Source: Hephaestia mangrovi
Lineage (GTDB): Bacteria; Pseudomonadota; Alphaproteobacteria; Sphingomonadales; Sphingomonadaceae
NCBI RefSeq assembly: GCF_019880555.1
Contig: NZ_JAINVU010000008.1
Span: forward strand, 62,001 to 126,000
Length of the DNA stretch: 64,000 nt
Direction: 5' to 3'
Shown: positions 17,460-27,567 of the stretch, in pieces
Position numbering within the stretch: position 1 is the first letter of the stretch
Layout: each line of letters begins with the position of its first letter
Notes under the pieces: generated by a model
What the model saw: the letters and a program-made list of their open reading frames with translations, nothing else
Told to the model about the DNA's origin: nothing
The model's database searches: none
Program-made: the position numbers and the translations under genes

Positions 17460-19472
17460 TCACTTCATATCGGGAGCGAGCGCGTCGTGCGCAAGGCGCG
17501 CGATCGCCTCGTCGAGGTTGAGCACTTCCTGACGCGCGCTCTCACCCAAGGGACGCAGGGCAACAGTGCCTTCCTCTGCCTCGCGCTTGCCGACGACCAG
17601 CAGGTTGGGAACCTTGGCGAGGCTGTGCTCGCGCACCTTGTAGTTGATCTTCTCGTTCCTGAGGTCGGTCTCGACGCGCAGCCCTGCCGCCTTCAGCTTC
17701 TCGGCGACCTCGCGGGCATAATCGTCGGCGTCGGACACGATCGTCGCCACCACCGCCTGCACCGGCGCCAGCCACAACGGCAGCTTGCCGGCGTAGTGCT
17801 CGATCAGGATGCCGATGAAGCGCTCGTAGCTGCCGAAAATCGCGCGGTGGAGCATCACCGGGCGATGCCGCTCACCATCCTCGCCGACGAAGCTCGCGTC
17901 GAGCCGGTCGGGCAGCACGCGATCCGACTGGATCGTGCCGACCTGCCACGTCCGCCCGATCGCGTCGGTCAGATGCCATTCGAGCTTGGGCGCGTAGAAG
18001 GCGCCTTCGCCCGGCAGTTCTTCCCAGCCGTATTCGTCCGTCGCGAGCCCGGCGCGCTGAACCGCCTCGCGCAATTCGGCCTCGGCCTTGTCCCACATTT
18101 CGTCTGAGCCGAAGCGTTTGTCGGGGCGCAGCGCCAGTTTGATCGCGTATCCCTCGAAACCCATGTCGCGATAGATGCGATCGGCCAGCTGGCAGAACGC
18201 GCCGACCTCGGCGACCAACTGATCTTCGCGGCAGAAGATATGCGCGTCGTCCTGGGTGAACTGGCGCACGCGCATCAGCCCATGCAGCGCGCCGTGCGGC
18301 TCGTTGCGGTGGCAGCAGCCGTTCTCATAGAGGCGCAGCGGCAGGTCGCGATACGACTTGATCCCCTGGCGGAAGATCAGCACGTGCGCCGGGCAGTTCA
18401 TCGGCTTCAGCGCCATCCACTCGGCATTGCCCGAGATGATCGGCCCGTCGTCGTCGATGTTCGGCACCTCGTCGGGGATGACGAACATGTTCTCGCGATA
18501 CTTGCCCCAATGGCCGGACTGCTCCCACTGGCGCGCGTCCATCACCTGCGGCGTCTTGACCTCGCGGTAGCCCGCCGCGTCGATCCGGCGGCGCATATAG
18601 GCCTCCAGCTCGCGCCAGATGATATAGCCCTTGGGATGCCAGAACACGCTGCCATGCGCCTCGGCCTGGAGGTGGAACAGGTCCATTTCCTGCCCCAACT
18701 TGCGATGGTCGCGCTTGGCCGCTTCCTCCAGCCGCATCAGATGCTGGTCGAGCTGTTTCTTGTTGAGCCAGCCGGTGCCGTAGATGCGGCTGAGCATCGC
18801 GTTGTTCTGGTCGCCGCGCCAATAAGCGCCCGAAACGCGCGTCAGTTTGAACGCGCTTGGATCGAGCTTCCCCGTCGAGGCCAAGTGCGGCCCGCGGCAC
18901 ATGTCGAGCCAAGCATCCTCGCCCCTGCCGGCGCGATAGACGGTCAGTTCCTCGTTATCGGGCAGCTCGGCCGCCCATTCGGCCTTGAACGTCTCGCCCT
19001 GCTTCTTCCAGCGGTCGATCAGCTGCTCGCGGCTCCACACTTCGCGGATCAGTGGCTCGTCGCGCGCGATGATGCGGCGCATCTCCTCCTCGATCACCGG
19101 CAGGTCTTCCTCGGTGAACGGGCCGTGTTCGGGTGACGGCGCGAAATCGTAATAGAAGCCGTCGTCGGTCGCCGGGCCGAAGGTGATCTGCGTGCCGGGG
19201 AACAGCCTTTGCACCGCCTCGGCCAGCACATGCGCGTAATCGTGGCGCGCCAGCTCGAGCGCGTCCTTCTCGTCCTTCGACGTGATCAGCGCGAGGCTGG
19301 TGTCGCCCTCGAACGGCCGCATGATATCGCGCACCTCGCCATCAACGCGCGCGGCGATCGCCGCCTTGGCCAGCCCCGGCCCGATCGCCGCGGCGACGTC
19401 CGCCGGGGTGGTCCCCGGGGCTACCTCGCGGACGGAACCGTCGGGCAGCGTAATGCGGAACATCTCGGACAC
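17460..19472 (-). CDS. thrS: Threonine-tRNA ligase
   Basis: A 670-residue class II synthetase that charges tRNA-Thr. Domains in order: TGS (residues 1-65), the SAD editing domain with the [12 protein letters not shown] segment (about 77-88), the catalytic core with [16 protein letters not shown] and [13 protein letters not shown] (Zn-binding Cys and His residues present), and a C-terminal anticodon-binding domain. The length is normal. Upstream of infC on the same strand, as in many bacteria. No T-box-like leader is evident in the 197-base gap upstream. Confidence 0.97.
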   Translation of the reverse strand: MSEMFRITLPDGSVREVAPGTTPADVAAAIGPGLAKAAIAARVDGEVRDIMRPFEGDTSLALITSKDEKDALELARHDYAHVLAEAVQRLFPGTQITFGPATDDGFYYDFAPSPEHGPFTEEDLPVIEEEMRRIIARDEPLIREVWSREQLIDRWKKQGETFKAEWAAELPDNEELTVYRAGRGEDAWLDMCRGPHLASTGKLDPSAFKLTRVSGAYWRGDQNNAMLSRIYGTGWLNKKQLDQHLMRLEEAAKRDHRKLGQEMDLFHLQAEAHGSVFWHPKGYIIWRELEAYMRRRIDAAGYREVKTPQVMDARQWEQSGHWGKYRENMFVIPDEVPNIDDDGPIISGNAEWMALKPMNCPAHVLIFRQGIKSYRDLPLRLYENGCCHRNEPHGALHGLMRVRQFTQDDAHIFCREDQLVAEVGAFCQLADRIYRDMGFEGYAIKLALRPDKRFGSDEMWDKAEAELREAVQRAGLATDEYGWEELPGEGAFYAPKLEWHLTDAIGRTWQVGTIQSDRVLPDRLDASFVGEDGERHRPVMLHRAIFGSYERFIGILIEHYAGKLPLWLAPVQAVVATIVSDADDYAREVAEKLKAAGLRVETDLRNEKINYKVREHSLAKVPNLLVVGKREAEEGTVALRPLGESARQEVLNLDEAIARLAHDALAPDMK

Positions 19473-19669
19473 GGATTTCAGACTTTCTGTTGGAGCAATG
19501 ATGGCGCGGCTTATGCCGTCGCACCCCCGATATAGGCAAGGCGGATCGTCACGCGAGGGGAGAGGGTTAACCGGCGGCGCGCTCGTCCCGCGCTGGAACG
19601 TTCCGAATCGCGTGGTGGCGGCCCGTCCCGCCTTGGGGCATGATCGCGCCTCGCAATCGGGAGAGTCGC

Positions 19670-20314
19670 ATGCCGAAACGGATGATCGTGCTGCTGGCCG
19701 TCCTCGTGCCGCTCGCCGTGCTGGCGGCCGGCGCCGGGCTGATGCTGACCCCCGTGACGCGGGCCCGCGCCGATGCTGCGCCGGCGACGATGCCGGCGGC
19801 CCGGCCCGCGCCGCCCGCCGCGCTCAAGACGCCGCCTGTCGCGCCGTCGCGGCCGCAGATCGAACCCGGCATGACGCTGAAACGCGTGCTCGATACCGGC
19901 GGCCCGATCAAGTTCGGTGACTGGTTCTGGGACGAGAAGGGCGTGCCCGCCGGCCCCGTCGTCATCACCGTCGACCTCGACGCGCAGGTGCTGTCGATCT
20001 TCCGCGACGGTTATGAAATCGGCACCGCGGCGATCATCTACGGCGCCGACGAGAAGCCGACGCCGCTCGGCACCTTCCCGATCCTGCAGAAGGATGCCGA
20101 CCACAAATCGTCGACCTATTGGGGGGCGCCGATGCCCTATATGCAGCGGCTGACATGGGATGGCGTGTCGATCCACGGTGCCCCGATCGATCCCAGCTAC
20201 GCGACGCATGGCTGCATCGGCGTGCCCAAGCCGTTCGCCAAGCTGCTGTTCGGCGCGACCAGGCTCGGCGACAAGGTGATCGTCACCAAGGGCAAGATGC
20301 TCGCCGGGGCGTAG
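19670..20314 (+). CDS. Exported L,D-transpeptidase family protein (YkuD domain)
   Basis: A 214-residue protein with an N-terminal signal/anchor ([19 protein letters not shown]), a Pro/Ala-rich linker to about residue 65, and a YkuD domain ([18 protein letters not shown]). The catalytic motif reads [18 protein letters not shown]: His and Cys are present, but the Arg of the usual SHGCIR is Gly. L,D-transpeptidases make 3-3 peptidoglycan cross-links or attach proteins to the wall. The ATG at 19670 is chosen because CGGGAGAG precedes it. It is divergent from thrS. Confidence 0.85.
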   Translation: MPKRMIVLLAVLVPLAVLAAGAGLMLTPVTRARADAAPATMPAARPAPPAALKTPPVAPSRPQIEPGMTLKRVLDTGGPIKFGDWFWDEKGVPAGPVVITVDLDAQVLSIFRDGYEIGTAAIIYGADEKPTPLGTFPILQKDADHKSSTYWGAPMPYMQRLTWDGVSIHGAPIDPSYATHGCIGVPKPFAKLLFGATRLGDKVIVTKGKMLAGA

Positions 20315-20467
20315 CGCGAACCTGGACCGACATCGAGAACGGTAGCCGGACTGCCGCAATCCGCGCGTCCGGGCCGGTTGGCTTATCGGACGCCCTCAGC
20401 GCGCTCGGGCGGGAAACGCCTGCTTCGCCGCGCCCATTCGAAAACGGGCGGGGAAACAAGGACTGTC

Positions 20468-20554
20468 TGGTGCGGTCGAGAAGACTCGAACTTCCACGGC
20501 CTTTCGGCCACAACGACCTCAACGTTGCGCGTCTACCAGTTCCGCCACGACCGC
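20468..20554 (-). tRNA. tRNA-Leu (anticodon GAG)
   Basis: An 87-base class II tRNA on the minus strand. The acceptor stem GCGGTCG pairs with CGACCGC, followed by discriminator A and an encoded CCA. The D-loop region GGCGGAACTGGTAGACGCGC, the anticodon loop TTGAGGT on stem CAACG/CGTTG (anticodon GAG), a long variable arm (TGGCC..GGCCG) and the GTTCGAGTC T-loop all fit Leu. The flanks of this 323-base gap (20315-20467 and 20555-20637) show no other clear gene. Confidence 0.97.
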
Positions 20555-20637
20555 ACGTGAACTGCTTCCGGCGGGGCCGGAGGCTGGCAGGCGGTCGCCC
20601 CTAGCAAAGCAATTCGGGGCGTGCAACTGGAAGATCG

Positions 20638-21996
20638 ATGCCGCCCGCGCTTTCCCTTTCCGCCGAGACGCGGCGCCTGATTTCGCTCGCCTGGCCGGTG
20701 ATGCTGACCAGCCTCAACTGGACGATCCTGCACGTCACCGACGTCGTCGTCGTCGGTCTCGTCTCGACCGAGCAGGTCGCCGCGCTGGGGGCGAGTCGGA
20801 CGCTGACCTACATCGTCATCGTCGCCGCGCTGTCGGCGATGTCGGGCGTCCTGGTGTTCGCCTCGCGTGCCGATGGTGCGGGCGATCTGCGCCGCACCGG
20901 GCGCGTGCTGCGTGAAGGGGTGCTGCTGGCGATCGTGATCGGTCTTGCCTCGGCGGCGCTGCTGCTCGCCTTCGCGCCGGCGATGCTTGCCGGGCTCGGC
21001 GTTGCGCGCGAGCTGATCCCCGATGCCGCGCGAGTGGTGCGCATCATGGCCTTGTCCTACCCGTTCCAGCTGCTGTCGATCGCGGGCAGCTTCTTCCTCG
21101 AAGGCGTCAGCCGCCCGCGCCGGGTGATGGTCGTCAACCTAGGCGTGCTGCCGCTCAACGCGCTGCTCGCCTGGGCGCTCGCCGCGGGGCGGCTGGGCCT
21201 GCCCGAGCTGGGCGCGGCCGGCGCCGCCCTGGCGACGGCGATCGCTTCGCTGGTCGGTGCCGCAGCGATGCTGGCAGCGGTGTGGACCTTGCCGCAAGCG
21301 GTGGCGCGCGGCGTGCGCGACCTGTCGCCGGCGGCGTGGCGAGGCATTGGCGCCGGCGCCTGGCAATTGGCACGGTTCGGCGCGGTGCCGGCGCTCGCCT
21401 CCGGGCTCGAACTCGCTGGCTTCGCGATCCTGATCGCGCTGTCTACCGAATTGGGCGACGTCACCGCACACGCTTTCCAGATCGTCTTCTCAATCCACAA
21501 CGTCACCTTCGGCGTTGCGCTCGGCCTCGGCTCGGCAGCGGGCGTGAGGAGCGGCAACGCCGTGGGAGAAGGCGAGCCGGCGCGCGCCGTGCCGCGCGTG
21601 TTGATTGCCGCCGGCCTCGCCGCGATCGCTACTGCGCTGCTGGCGCTGCTGATGACGATTGCGCGCGCGCCGCTGATCGCGCTGTTTCCGGCGGCCGACG
21701 CCGTCCATATGCTCGCGCTGGCGATCGTGCCGGTCTGGGCGCCGTTCATCTGCTTCGACGGCGTCCAGGTGGTGCTGGTTTATGCGCTGCGCTCGCTCGG
21801 CGACCAGGTGGCGGCGGGCGTCAACAGCATCATCGCCTATTTCATCGTCACTGGTGGCGCGGGCATCTCGCTCGTCCATCACGGCTTCGGGGCGGTGGGG
21901 CTGGTCTATGCCTCGGGCGCCGGGATGGTTGCCGCCGCGATCCTCCACGGCGGCCGGTTCGCCTGGGTAAGCCGAAAGCTGCGCTCGGGACGCTGA
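20638..21996 (+). CDS. MATE-family efflux transporter (NorM-like)
   Basis: A 452-residue, 12-helix protein. LAWPVMLTSLNWTILHVTDVVVVGLVSTEQVAALGASR is the N-terminal MATE signature (residues about 16-54), and the second half repeats the fold (WQLARFGAVPALASGLELAGF). It resembles the MATE proteins that follow tRNA genes in sphingomonads and is distinct from the DinF-like copy at 10537. Cation-driven export of small molecules is inferred from the family. Confidence 0.85.
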   Translation: MPPALSLSAETRRLISLAWPVMLTSLNWTILHVTDVVVVGLVSTEQVAALGASRTLTYIVIVAALSAMSGVLVFASRADGAGDLRRTGRVLREGVLLAIVIGLASAALLLAFAPAMLAGLGVARELIPDAARVVRIMALSYPFQLLSIAGSFFLEGVSRPRRVMVVNLGVLPLNALLAWALAAGRLGLPELGAAGAALATAIASLVGAAAMLAAVWTLPQAVARGVRDLSPAAWRGIGAGAWQLARFGAVPALASGLELAGFAILIALSTELGDVTAHAFQIVFSIHNVTFGVALGLGSAAGVRSGNAVGEGEPARAVPRVLIAAGLAAIATALLALLMTIARAPLIALFPAADAVHMLALAIVPVWAPFICFDGVQVVLVYALRSLGDQVAAGVNSIIAYFIVTGGAGISLVHHGFGAVGLVYASGAGMVAAAILHGGRFAWVSRKLRSGR

Positions 21997-22043
21997 TCCG
22001 CCGGCGCGGCGCTAGGGTTTGATCCACATACGGACAAGCGGCA

Positions 22044-22808
22044 TTACATCGTCGATCCGGCAAAGCTCAGGCCGAGCTGCTTGGCATCGCGCGGCACATC
22101 AAGCTGGGCACTATTGAAATCCATCGATGCCCGCGGCGCGATCCAGCGCTGTGCGGGCGTCACCGTCCAGCCATAGACGATGCGTTGATGATCGTCGCGA
22201 AGCTCGACCTGGATATTGGGCACGCGCTGGCGCTCGTCGGTCGGATTGATCACGCTGCCGCTGATCGCGAACAACTCGCTGCCCGACGCCAGCTCGCGGC
22301 GATCGATCGGCTTCATCTTGATGCGCAGCGGCGTGGCGGCGGTCGCCGCCGGCGCGAAGCGGCCGATCACGCCGGGCGTGCCGAAATAGAGCATGGCCCC
22401 GATCGCCCCGAGCATGATCAGCGCGGCGATGCTCGCCAGGATCGTCCAGGTTCGCGCCGGATTGCGGCGCGGGCGGAAGGGTGGCTCGTGAGCAAAGGCA
22501 TCGAACGCCGCCGTCTGCTCGGGAGCGGCGGCGACGGCCGGTGGCGGCGGTGGAGGCGGCACGGGTCGCTCGATCGGCGGCGGCTCGGGCGCGGCATCCG
22601 ACGCCGGATCGGGCGAAGCAACCGGCGTCGGGGCGGGCGCCGGGTCCGGCGGCGCGATTGGCGCCGGGCGCTCCTCGGTCACGACCGCCGGCGGCGGCTG
22701 GAACCAGCTGTGCTTGCACGACGCGCAACGCACCGTTCGCCCGGCCGTGCCGATCGCGGCATCGGGGACGAGATAGCGGGTATGGCATTCAGGACATTCG
22801 AGGATCAT
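22044..22808 (-). CDS. MJ0042-type zinc-finger membrane protein
   Basis: A 254-residue protein. The first 40 residues form the MJ0042 zinc ribbon with two CxxC pairs ([12 protein letters not shown] and CASCKHSW). A long Pro/Ala linker follows to about residue 105, then one membrane segment ([21 protein letters not shown]), then a periplasmic beta-rich domain of about 110 residues (DUF3426-like; [21 protein letters not shown]). Such proteins are widespread in Alphaproteobacteria, commonly beside ftsE/ftsX as here. Function unknown; a link to cell division is suggested only by position. Confidence 0.8.
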   Translation of the reverse strand: MILECPECHTRYLVPDAAIGTAGRTVRCASCKHSWFQPPPAVVTEERPAPIAPPDPAPAPTPVASPDPASDAAPEPPPIERPVPPPPPPPAVAAAPEQTAAFDAFAHEPPFRPRRNPARTWTILASIAALIMLGAIGAMLYFGTPGVIGRFAPAATAATPLRIKMKPIDRRELASGSELFAISGSVINPTDERQRVPNIQVELRDDHQRIVYGWTVTPAQRWIAPRASMDFNSAQLDVPRDAKQLGLSFAGSTM

Positions 22809-22967
22809 GCAGCGCGCTTCTACCTGGGCCGCCGTGCCGGCCCGTTCTCGCGCGAACCTAGCGCCCGCGACTCGCGCAAGGCAAGGGCCAGCGCGCTTGA
22901 TGCCGCGCCCCGCTCATGCGATGGCAGCGGCGTGGGGCATGACCGTGAGTGAGCGCTGACGCCGGCC

Positions 22968-23675
22968 ATGGCGAATATCGTCCAGTTCGAGAATGTCGGG
23001 CTGCGCTACGGCGCCGGCGACGAGACGCTGTCCGACCTCAGCTTTGCGCTGACCAGCGGCGCCTTCTATTTCCTGACCGGCGCATCGGGTGCGGGCAAGA
23101 CCTCGCTACTGCGCCTGCTTTACCTCGCGCAGCGCCCGACGCGCGGGGTGATCCGTTTGTTCGGCGAGGACGCGGTCACGATGCCGCGCAAGCGCCTGCC
23201 TGGCTTCCGTCGCCGGATCGGCGTGGTGTTCCAGGATTTCCGCCTCGCCCCGCATCTTTCCGCCTATGACAATATCGCGCTGCCGCTGCGCATCGCCGGG
23301 GTGCGCGAGGAGGATATCGAGCAGCCGGTTCACGAGATGCTGACCTGGGTGGGCCTGTCCGATCGCATCCACGCCCGGCCGCCGACGCTTTCGGGCGGCG
23401 AGCAGCAGCGCGTGGCGATCGCCCGCGCCGTGATCGGCCGTCCCGAGATCCTCGTCGCCGACGAACCGACCGGCAACGTCGATCCGGCGATGGCCGAGCG
23501 GCTGATGCACCTGTTCGATTCGCTCAACCGGCTCGGCACTACCGTGGTCGTCGCCACCCACGATATCCAGATGATCCAGCGCACCGCCAACGCGCAGATG
23601 ATGCGGCTCGATCGCGGGCGGCTGCTCGATCCAACCGGCGCGCTGCGCTTTCCGCCGAGCGAGCGCGACGGATGA
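22968..23675 (+). CDS. ftsE: Cell division ATP-binding protein FtsE
   Basis: A 235-residue ABC ATPase. The Walker A motif is GASGAGKTS (residues about 39-47), the signature LSGGEQQRVAIARA, Walker B ILVADEPTG with the following NVDP, and the switch His is in ATHD. FtsE with FtsX forms a complex that activates periplasmic peptidoglycan hydrolases at the division septum. Its stop overlaps the ftsX start by four bases (ATGA). It is divergent from the zinc-finger gene. Confidence 0.93.
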   Translation: MANIVQFENVGLRYGAGDETLSDLSFALTSGAFYFLTGASGAGKTSLLRLLYLAQRPTRGVIRLFGEDAVTMPRKRLPGFRRRIGVVFQDFRLAPHLSAYDNIALPLRIAGVREEDIEQPVHEMLTWVGLSDRIHARPPTLSGGEQQRVAIARAVIGRPEILVADEPTGNVDPAMAERLMHLFDSLNRLGTTVVVATHDIQMIQRTANAQMMRLDRGRLLDPTGALRFPPSERDG

Positions 23676-24556
23676 GCGAGGAGAAACGCCCCGAGCGCCG
23701 CTTGCTCGATGCCGGTCGCGCCACGCGGACGATGCGCTGGGTGATGGCGATCATGCTGTTCCTGACGGTGCTCGCCGCCGCGCTGGGGCTTGGCGCACTG
23801 GCCGCCTCGCGCGCGCTCGACCGGCAGCTCGCCGGGCGATTGACCATCGAGCTGGTCGAGCCGAACCCCATTGCACGAGACCATGATGCCGCACAGGTAC
23901 TGGCGATGGCGCGCGGTGACCGCAACGTCGCGGCGGCGCGGCCGGTCGATCCGGCGCGGCTCGCCAAATTGCTGCAACCCTGGCTCGGCGCGATCGGCAA
24001 TGATCCCGATTTGCCGATGCCGGTACTGATCGATCTCGATCTGCACGACGCGAGCGACCTCGCCGTGGCGGCGCTCGCCAGGCGAATCCACGCAATCGTG
24101 CCGGCGGCGCGGCTTGATCGGCACGCGGCGTGGATGGCGCCGGTCACGGGATTCATGAACCTGCTGCTCGGCCTGGCGGCCGGGATCGTGCTGTTGCTTG
24201 CGCTGGCGACCGGGACGGTGGTCGTGCTCGCCGCGCGCGCCGGGCTTGAAACCCACCGCGACACGATCGAAATCATGCACATGCTCGGCTCGACCGACGT
24301 GCAGGTCGCACGCCTTTTTCAGCGCCGCATCGCCCGCGACACCGCGATCGGCGGCGCGGTCGGCGGGATCGCCGCGCTGGCGGTGACGGCATTGGTCGGC
24401 ACGCGGCTCGCCGGCCTCGGTTCGGCGCTGGCGAGCGGCGCAACGCTGGGGCCGGGCGGATGGATCGCACTGGCGGCGATCCCGTTTCTCTTCGTCGGGC
24501 TGGCGACACTGGCGGCGCGGATCGCGGTGCTGCGCACGCTGGGGGCGAAATTGTGA
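23672..24556 (+). CDS. ftsX: Cell division protein FtsX
   Basis: A 294-residue permease-type protein with four membrane helices: one near residue 25, a periplasmic loop of about 110 residues, then helices near 165, 225 and 270 separated by the coupling helix segment EIMHMLGSTDVQVARLFQRR, the FtsX hallmark. It transmits FtsE ATPase activity to septal peptidoglycan hydrolases. The sequence is divergent, as usual in this clade. It is coupled to ftsE by ATGA and to the next gene by GTGA. Confidence 0.9.
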   Translation: MSEEKRPERRLLDAGRATRTMRWVMAIMLFLTVLAAALGLGALAASRALDRQLAGRLTIELVEPNPIARDHDAAQVLAMARGDRNVAAARPVDPARLAKLLQPWLGAIGNDPDLPMPVLIDLDLHDASDLAVAALARRIHAIVPAARLDRHAAWMAPVTGFMNLLLGLAAGIVLLLALATGTVVVLAARAGLETHRDTIEIMHMLGSTDVQVARLFQRRIARDTAIGGAVGGIAALAVTALVGTRLAGLGSALASGATLGPGGWIALAAIPFLFVGLATLAARIAVLRTLGAKL

Positions 24557-25089
24557 TCACGCGCTTCCTCGCCTTCGTCGCACTCGCCTGGGCGCTTGGC
24601 TTCGTCGCGTTCATGCTGCTGCTGCCGGCGCCGCTCGACGGCCATCCCACCGATGCGATCGTGGTGCCGACCGGCGCCGCCGGCCGGATCGATCGCGGGA
24701 TCGATCTGATCGAGGCGCACGAGGCCAAGCGCTTGCTGATTACCGGCGTCGCGCCGACGGTGCGCCCGATCGACCTCGCGCTAGAATATCACGCGCCGCC
24801 GGCGCTGTTCGCCTGCTGCATCGACCTCGGCCGCGAGGCGGTCGATACGCGATCGAATGCCGAGGAAACGGCGCAATGGGTGCGTGCGCATCATTACCAC
24901 TCAGTACGCCTCGTCACCTCCGATTGGCATATGGCGCGCGCGCGGATGGAGCTCGGCGCCGCGCTCGACAAGGACGTCGTCATCGTGCGCGACGGGGTGA
25001 AGGGAGAGCCCAACCTCAAGCTGCTGCTCGCCGAATACAACAAGCTGCTGCTGCGCCGCGTCGCGCTGTGGCTGGGGATCGGCGGATGA
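24553..25089 (+). CDS. YdcF-family (DUF218) protein
   Basis: A 178-residue protein with one N-terminal membrane anchor (FLAFVALAWALGFVAFMLLL) and a Rossmann-like DUF218 domain: DAIVVPTGAAGRIDRGIDL, RLLITGVAP, then TRSNAEETAQWV and the closing RLVTSDWHMARARMEL. Family members act on envelope or sugar-linked substrates but most are uncharacterised. The start is GTG at 24553, overlapping the ftsX stop as GTGA. Its stop overlaps plsC. Confidence 0.85.
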   Translation: MITRFLAFVALAWALGFVAFMLLLPAPLDGHPTDAIVVPTGAAGRIDRGIDLIEAHEAKRLLITGVAPTVRPIDLALEYHAPPALFACCIDLGREAVDTRSNAEETAQWVRAHHYHSVRLVTSDWHMARARMELGAALDKDVVIVRDGVKGEPNLKLLLAEYNKLLLRRVALWLGIGG

Positions 25090-25778
25090 TCGCCTGGCTG
25101 CGCACCCTGGCCTTCATGCTGGTCTTCTACGGCCTGTCGGTGCCGATCGTGCTGCTAGTGCCGATCCCCGCGCTGATCGGCCAGCGCGCGCTGATCGCTT
25201 ATGCCCATGGCTGGGCGGTGTTCCATCGCTGGGCGGCGCGCCTGCTGCTCGGCATTGATACGCGAATCGAGGGGAAGCGCCCGTCCGAGCCGGCGCTCTA
25301 TGCCGCCAAGCACCAATCGATGTTCGAAACGCTCGAACTGGCGCTGATGCTCAATGGCCCGGCGCTGGTGATGAAGGCCGAGCTTGCCCGTATTCCGATC
25401 TGGGGCTGGGCGGCGCGGCGCTACGGCGTCATCGTCATCGATCGCGCCGGCGCGGCGGCGACGATGCGGCAGATGATGCGCGAGGCGCGCGGCGCGATCG
25501 ACGCGGGGCGCTCGATCGTGATCTTTCCCGAAGGCACACGCGTCCGCCCCGGCGAGCGCCCGCCGCTGCGCGCCGGCTTCGCCGGGCTCTACCGGGCACT
25601 CGGCGTCGCGGTTGTGCCGGTCGCGCTCGACAGCGGACGCGTCTGGCCGCGCAAGGGGGCCAAGCGCGCCGGCACCGTCACCTTCCGCTTCGGCGAGCCG
25701 GTGCCGCCCGGCCTGCCCCGCGCCGAAGCCGAGGCGCGCGTCCACGCCGGAATCAACGCGCTGGAAGGCGAGGGCTGA
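25086..25778 (+). CDS. plsC: 1-acyl-sn-glycerol-3-phosphate acyltransferase (PlsC-like)
   Basis: A 230-residue membrane-bound acyltransferase that converts lysophosphatidate to phosphatidate in phospholipid synthesis. Catalytic block I is AAKHQSMFE (H-x4-E where H-x4-D is usual), block III is IVIFPEGTR, and block IV contains VVPVALDSG. An N-terminal hydrophobic segment anchors it. The ATG at 25086 overlaps the preceding stop (ATGA), completing a chain of four coupled genes with ftsE, ftsX and ydcF. Confidence 0.85.
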   Translation: MIAWLRTLAFMLVFYGLSVPIVLLVPIPALIGQRALIAYAHGWAVFHRWAARLLLGIDTRIEGKRPSEPALYAAKHQSMFETLELALMLNGPALVMKAELARIPIWGWAARRYGVIVIDRAGAAATMRQMMREARGAIDAGRSIVIFPEGTRVRPGERPPLRAGFAGLYRALGVAVVPVALDSGRVWPRKGAKRAGTVTFRFGEPVPPGLPRAEAEARVHAGINALEGEG

Positions 25779-25885
25779 CTGGGCGCTCGGCAACATCCGC
25801 ACGACCGTCCGCTCGATCGTCCGCACGAACATCAAGGCGAATGGCGGGCTGGCGCGGTTATCGAACAGGCTCTAATCGCTGAGGG

Positions 25886-26470
25886 ATGCCGATACGCCAG
25901 CTGTTTGCCACGCAATTCTACGAAGGCGCGCTCGACGACGAGCTGCTGCTCGCCGAGCTCGACGACGCTTGTCGGGAACTCGCCGACGAGGATGGCGCGG
26001 GCCAGGCATGGAGCGCGGCGCACGGCTATCGCGGCTATACCAGCTATGCGTCGCTCAACGATTTGCCGCGGCGTGACCCGCGGTTCGGCGATCTGGTGCG
26101 GCATCTGAACAGGCACGTCGCCGCGTTCGCCAGGGAATGCGGGTTCGAGCTCGGCGGCAAGCGACTCAAGCTCGACAGTCTGTGGATCAACGTGCTCGAG
26201 CCCGGCGGCACGCATTCGGGCCACATCCACCCCCACAGCGTCGTTTCGGGGACGATCTATGTCGCGGTGCCGGCGGGATCGGGGCCGCTCAAGCTGGAAG
26301 ACCCGCGGCTGCCGTTGATGATGGCGGCGCCGCAGCGGCCGGGCACCTTCATCTACGCCGAGCCGGCGCCGGGCACGGTTTTCCTGTGGGAAAGCTGGCT
26401 GCGCCACGAAGTGATGCCCAACGCCGCTGACGAAGAACGCATCAGCATCAGCTTCAACTACCGGCTGTAA
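25886..26470 (+). CDS. 2OG-Fe(II) oxygenase-like protein (TIGR02466 family)
   Basis: A 194-residue protein of the putative 2-oxoglutarate/Fe(II) oxygenase family TIGR02466. The double-stranded beta-helix shows HIHPHSVVSGTIYVAVP (candidate metal His residues), then LWESWLRHEVMPN with the distal His, and EERISISFNYRL with the Arg/Ser that would bind 2-oxoglutarate. The substrate is unknown. It follows plsC after about 107 bases and precedes the Crp/Fnr regulator. Confidence 0.75.
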   Translation: MPIRQLFATQFYEGALDDELLLAELDDACRELADEDGAGQAWSAAHGYRGYTSYASLNDLPRRDPRFGDLVRHLNRHVAAFARECGFELGGKRLKLDSLWINVLEPGGTHSGHIHPHSVVSGTIYVAVPAGSGPLKLEDPRLPLMMAAPQRPGTFIYAEPAPGTVFLWESWLRHEVMPNAADEERISISFNYRL

Positions 26471-26653
26471 CGGTCGATTAATTGCACTTCCGCGACAGAC
26501 AGCAACCGAGTAGATTGCGGTGCGGGGGCGACCACCGGGCCATAGACGACCCGGCTTCGCTGCCTTGTGCTGCGTGGCCGCATCGGCCGGTTGGGGAAAG
26601 ATTGCCGTGCCCGAGTCTTCATCTCGATCATGCTTCATTTCACGGTTCGCACG

Positions 26654-27436
26654 ATGACACGGTTCGGGCCCACGCCGATGGGGCTGATCGCGCGGCGGCT
26701 CGACAGCCGGATCCCGCTCGAGGATGACGCGGTTCGCGAGATTCTCGCGATTCCGCATCAGCTTCGCGCGCTCAAGCCGGCGGATTATTTCATCCGCGAA
26801 GGCGAGCGGCCGAAGAATTCTACGGTGGTGGTCGATGGCTACGTCTATCGGCACAAGCTGGTGCAGGATGGCGGGCGGCAGATCGTCGCGGTGCATATTC
26901 CCGGCGATTTCATCGATCTGCAGAACATCCTGCTCGACGCCGCCGACCATAATATCCAGGCCCTCACCCATGCGACGGTGTGCCAGTTCCCGCATGCCGA
27001 TATGCTCGAACTGGCGTTCCGCCATCCGGCGATCGGCAAGGCGTTGTGGCGCGAATCGCTGGTCGAGGCGTCGCTGTTCCGCGAATGGATCGCCAATATC
27101 GGCCGGCGCGACGCGCGAGCGCGGGTGGCGCATCTGCTGTGCGAGCTGGCAGTGCGGCGCGAAGCCGCGGAGCTCGGCTCCCGCCGTTCGTTCGAATTGC
27201 CGATGACACAGGAGCAGATCGGCGACGCGCTGGCGCTGACCGCGGTGCACGTCAACCGCACCCTGCGCGTGCTGGAGGCTGACGGGCTGATCCGGCGCAG
27301 CAAGCGCGCGGTTATCGTCGGCGATTGGGCAGCGCTGCGTGCGGCTGCCGATTTCAATGAAAACTACCTCCATGTGAAGGAGATGGCCGAGCCGGTCGAG
27401 CTCGCCGGTGACATGCGCGTCGCGGCCGGAGGCTGA
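26654..27436 (+). CDS. Crp/Fnr-family transcriptional regulator
   Basis: About 260 residues. Residues 20-150 form a cyclic-nucleotide-binding-like beta-barrel (YFIREGERPKNSTVVVDGYVYR), followed by a dimerisation helix and a winged helix-turn-helix (MTQEQIGDALALTAVHVNRTLRVLEADGLI). There is no Cys cluster as in FNR. The start at 26654 is chosen among several in-frame ATGs (also 26681). The 183 bases upstream show no clear operator. This subfamily is abundant in sphingomonads; targets are unknown. Confidence 0.85.
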   Translation: MTRFGPTPMGLIARRLDSRIPLEDDAVREILAIPHQLRALKPADYFIREGERPKNSTVVVDGYVYRHKLVQDGGRQIVAVHIPGDFIDLQNILLDAADHNIQALTHATVCQFPHADMLELAFRHPAIGKALWRESLVEASLFREWIANIGRRDARARVAHLLCELAVRREAAELGSRRSFELPMTQEQIGDALALTAVHVNRTLRVLEADGLIRRSKRAVIVGDWAALRAAADFNENYLHVKEMAEPVELAGDMRVAAGG

Positions 27437-27437
27437 C

Positions 27438-27466
27438 GAAAAGAGGGCCGCTACGAAGAGCGGCCC
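27438..27466 (-). terminator. Intrinsic terminator of hslO
   Basis: GGGCCGCT and AGCGGCCC form an 8-bp stem with a 6-base loop (27445-27466). On the minus strand it is followed by TCTTTTCG, a U-rich tail, so it ends the argD-argF-hslO transcript. It also lies just after the plus-strand regulator and may serve both. Confidence 0.75.
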
Positions 27467-27567
27467 AGGATGACTCTTGCGAGCCTGCTAGGGAGGAAAG
27501 CGTGCCCAATGAAGAAGCACGCAAACCTGATATCCGATCAGCGTAAATATCGGCTTAACACGCGCGA

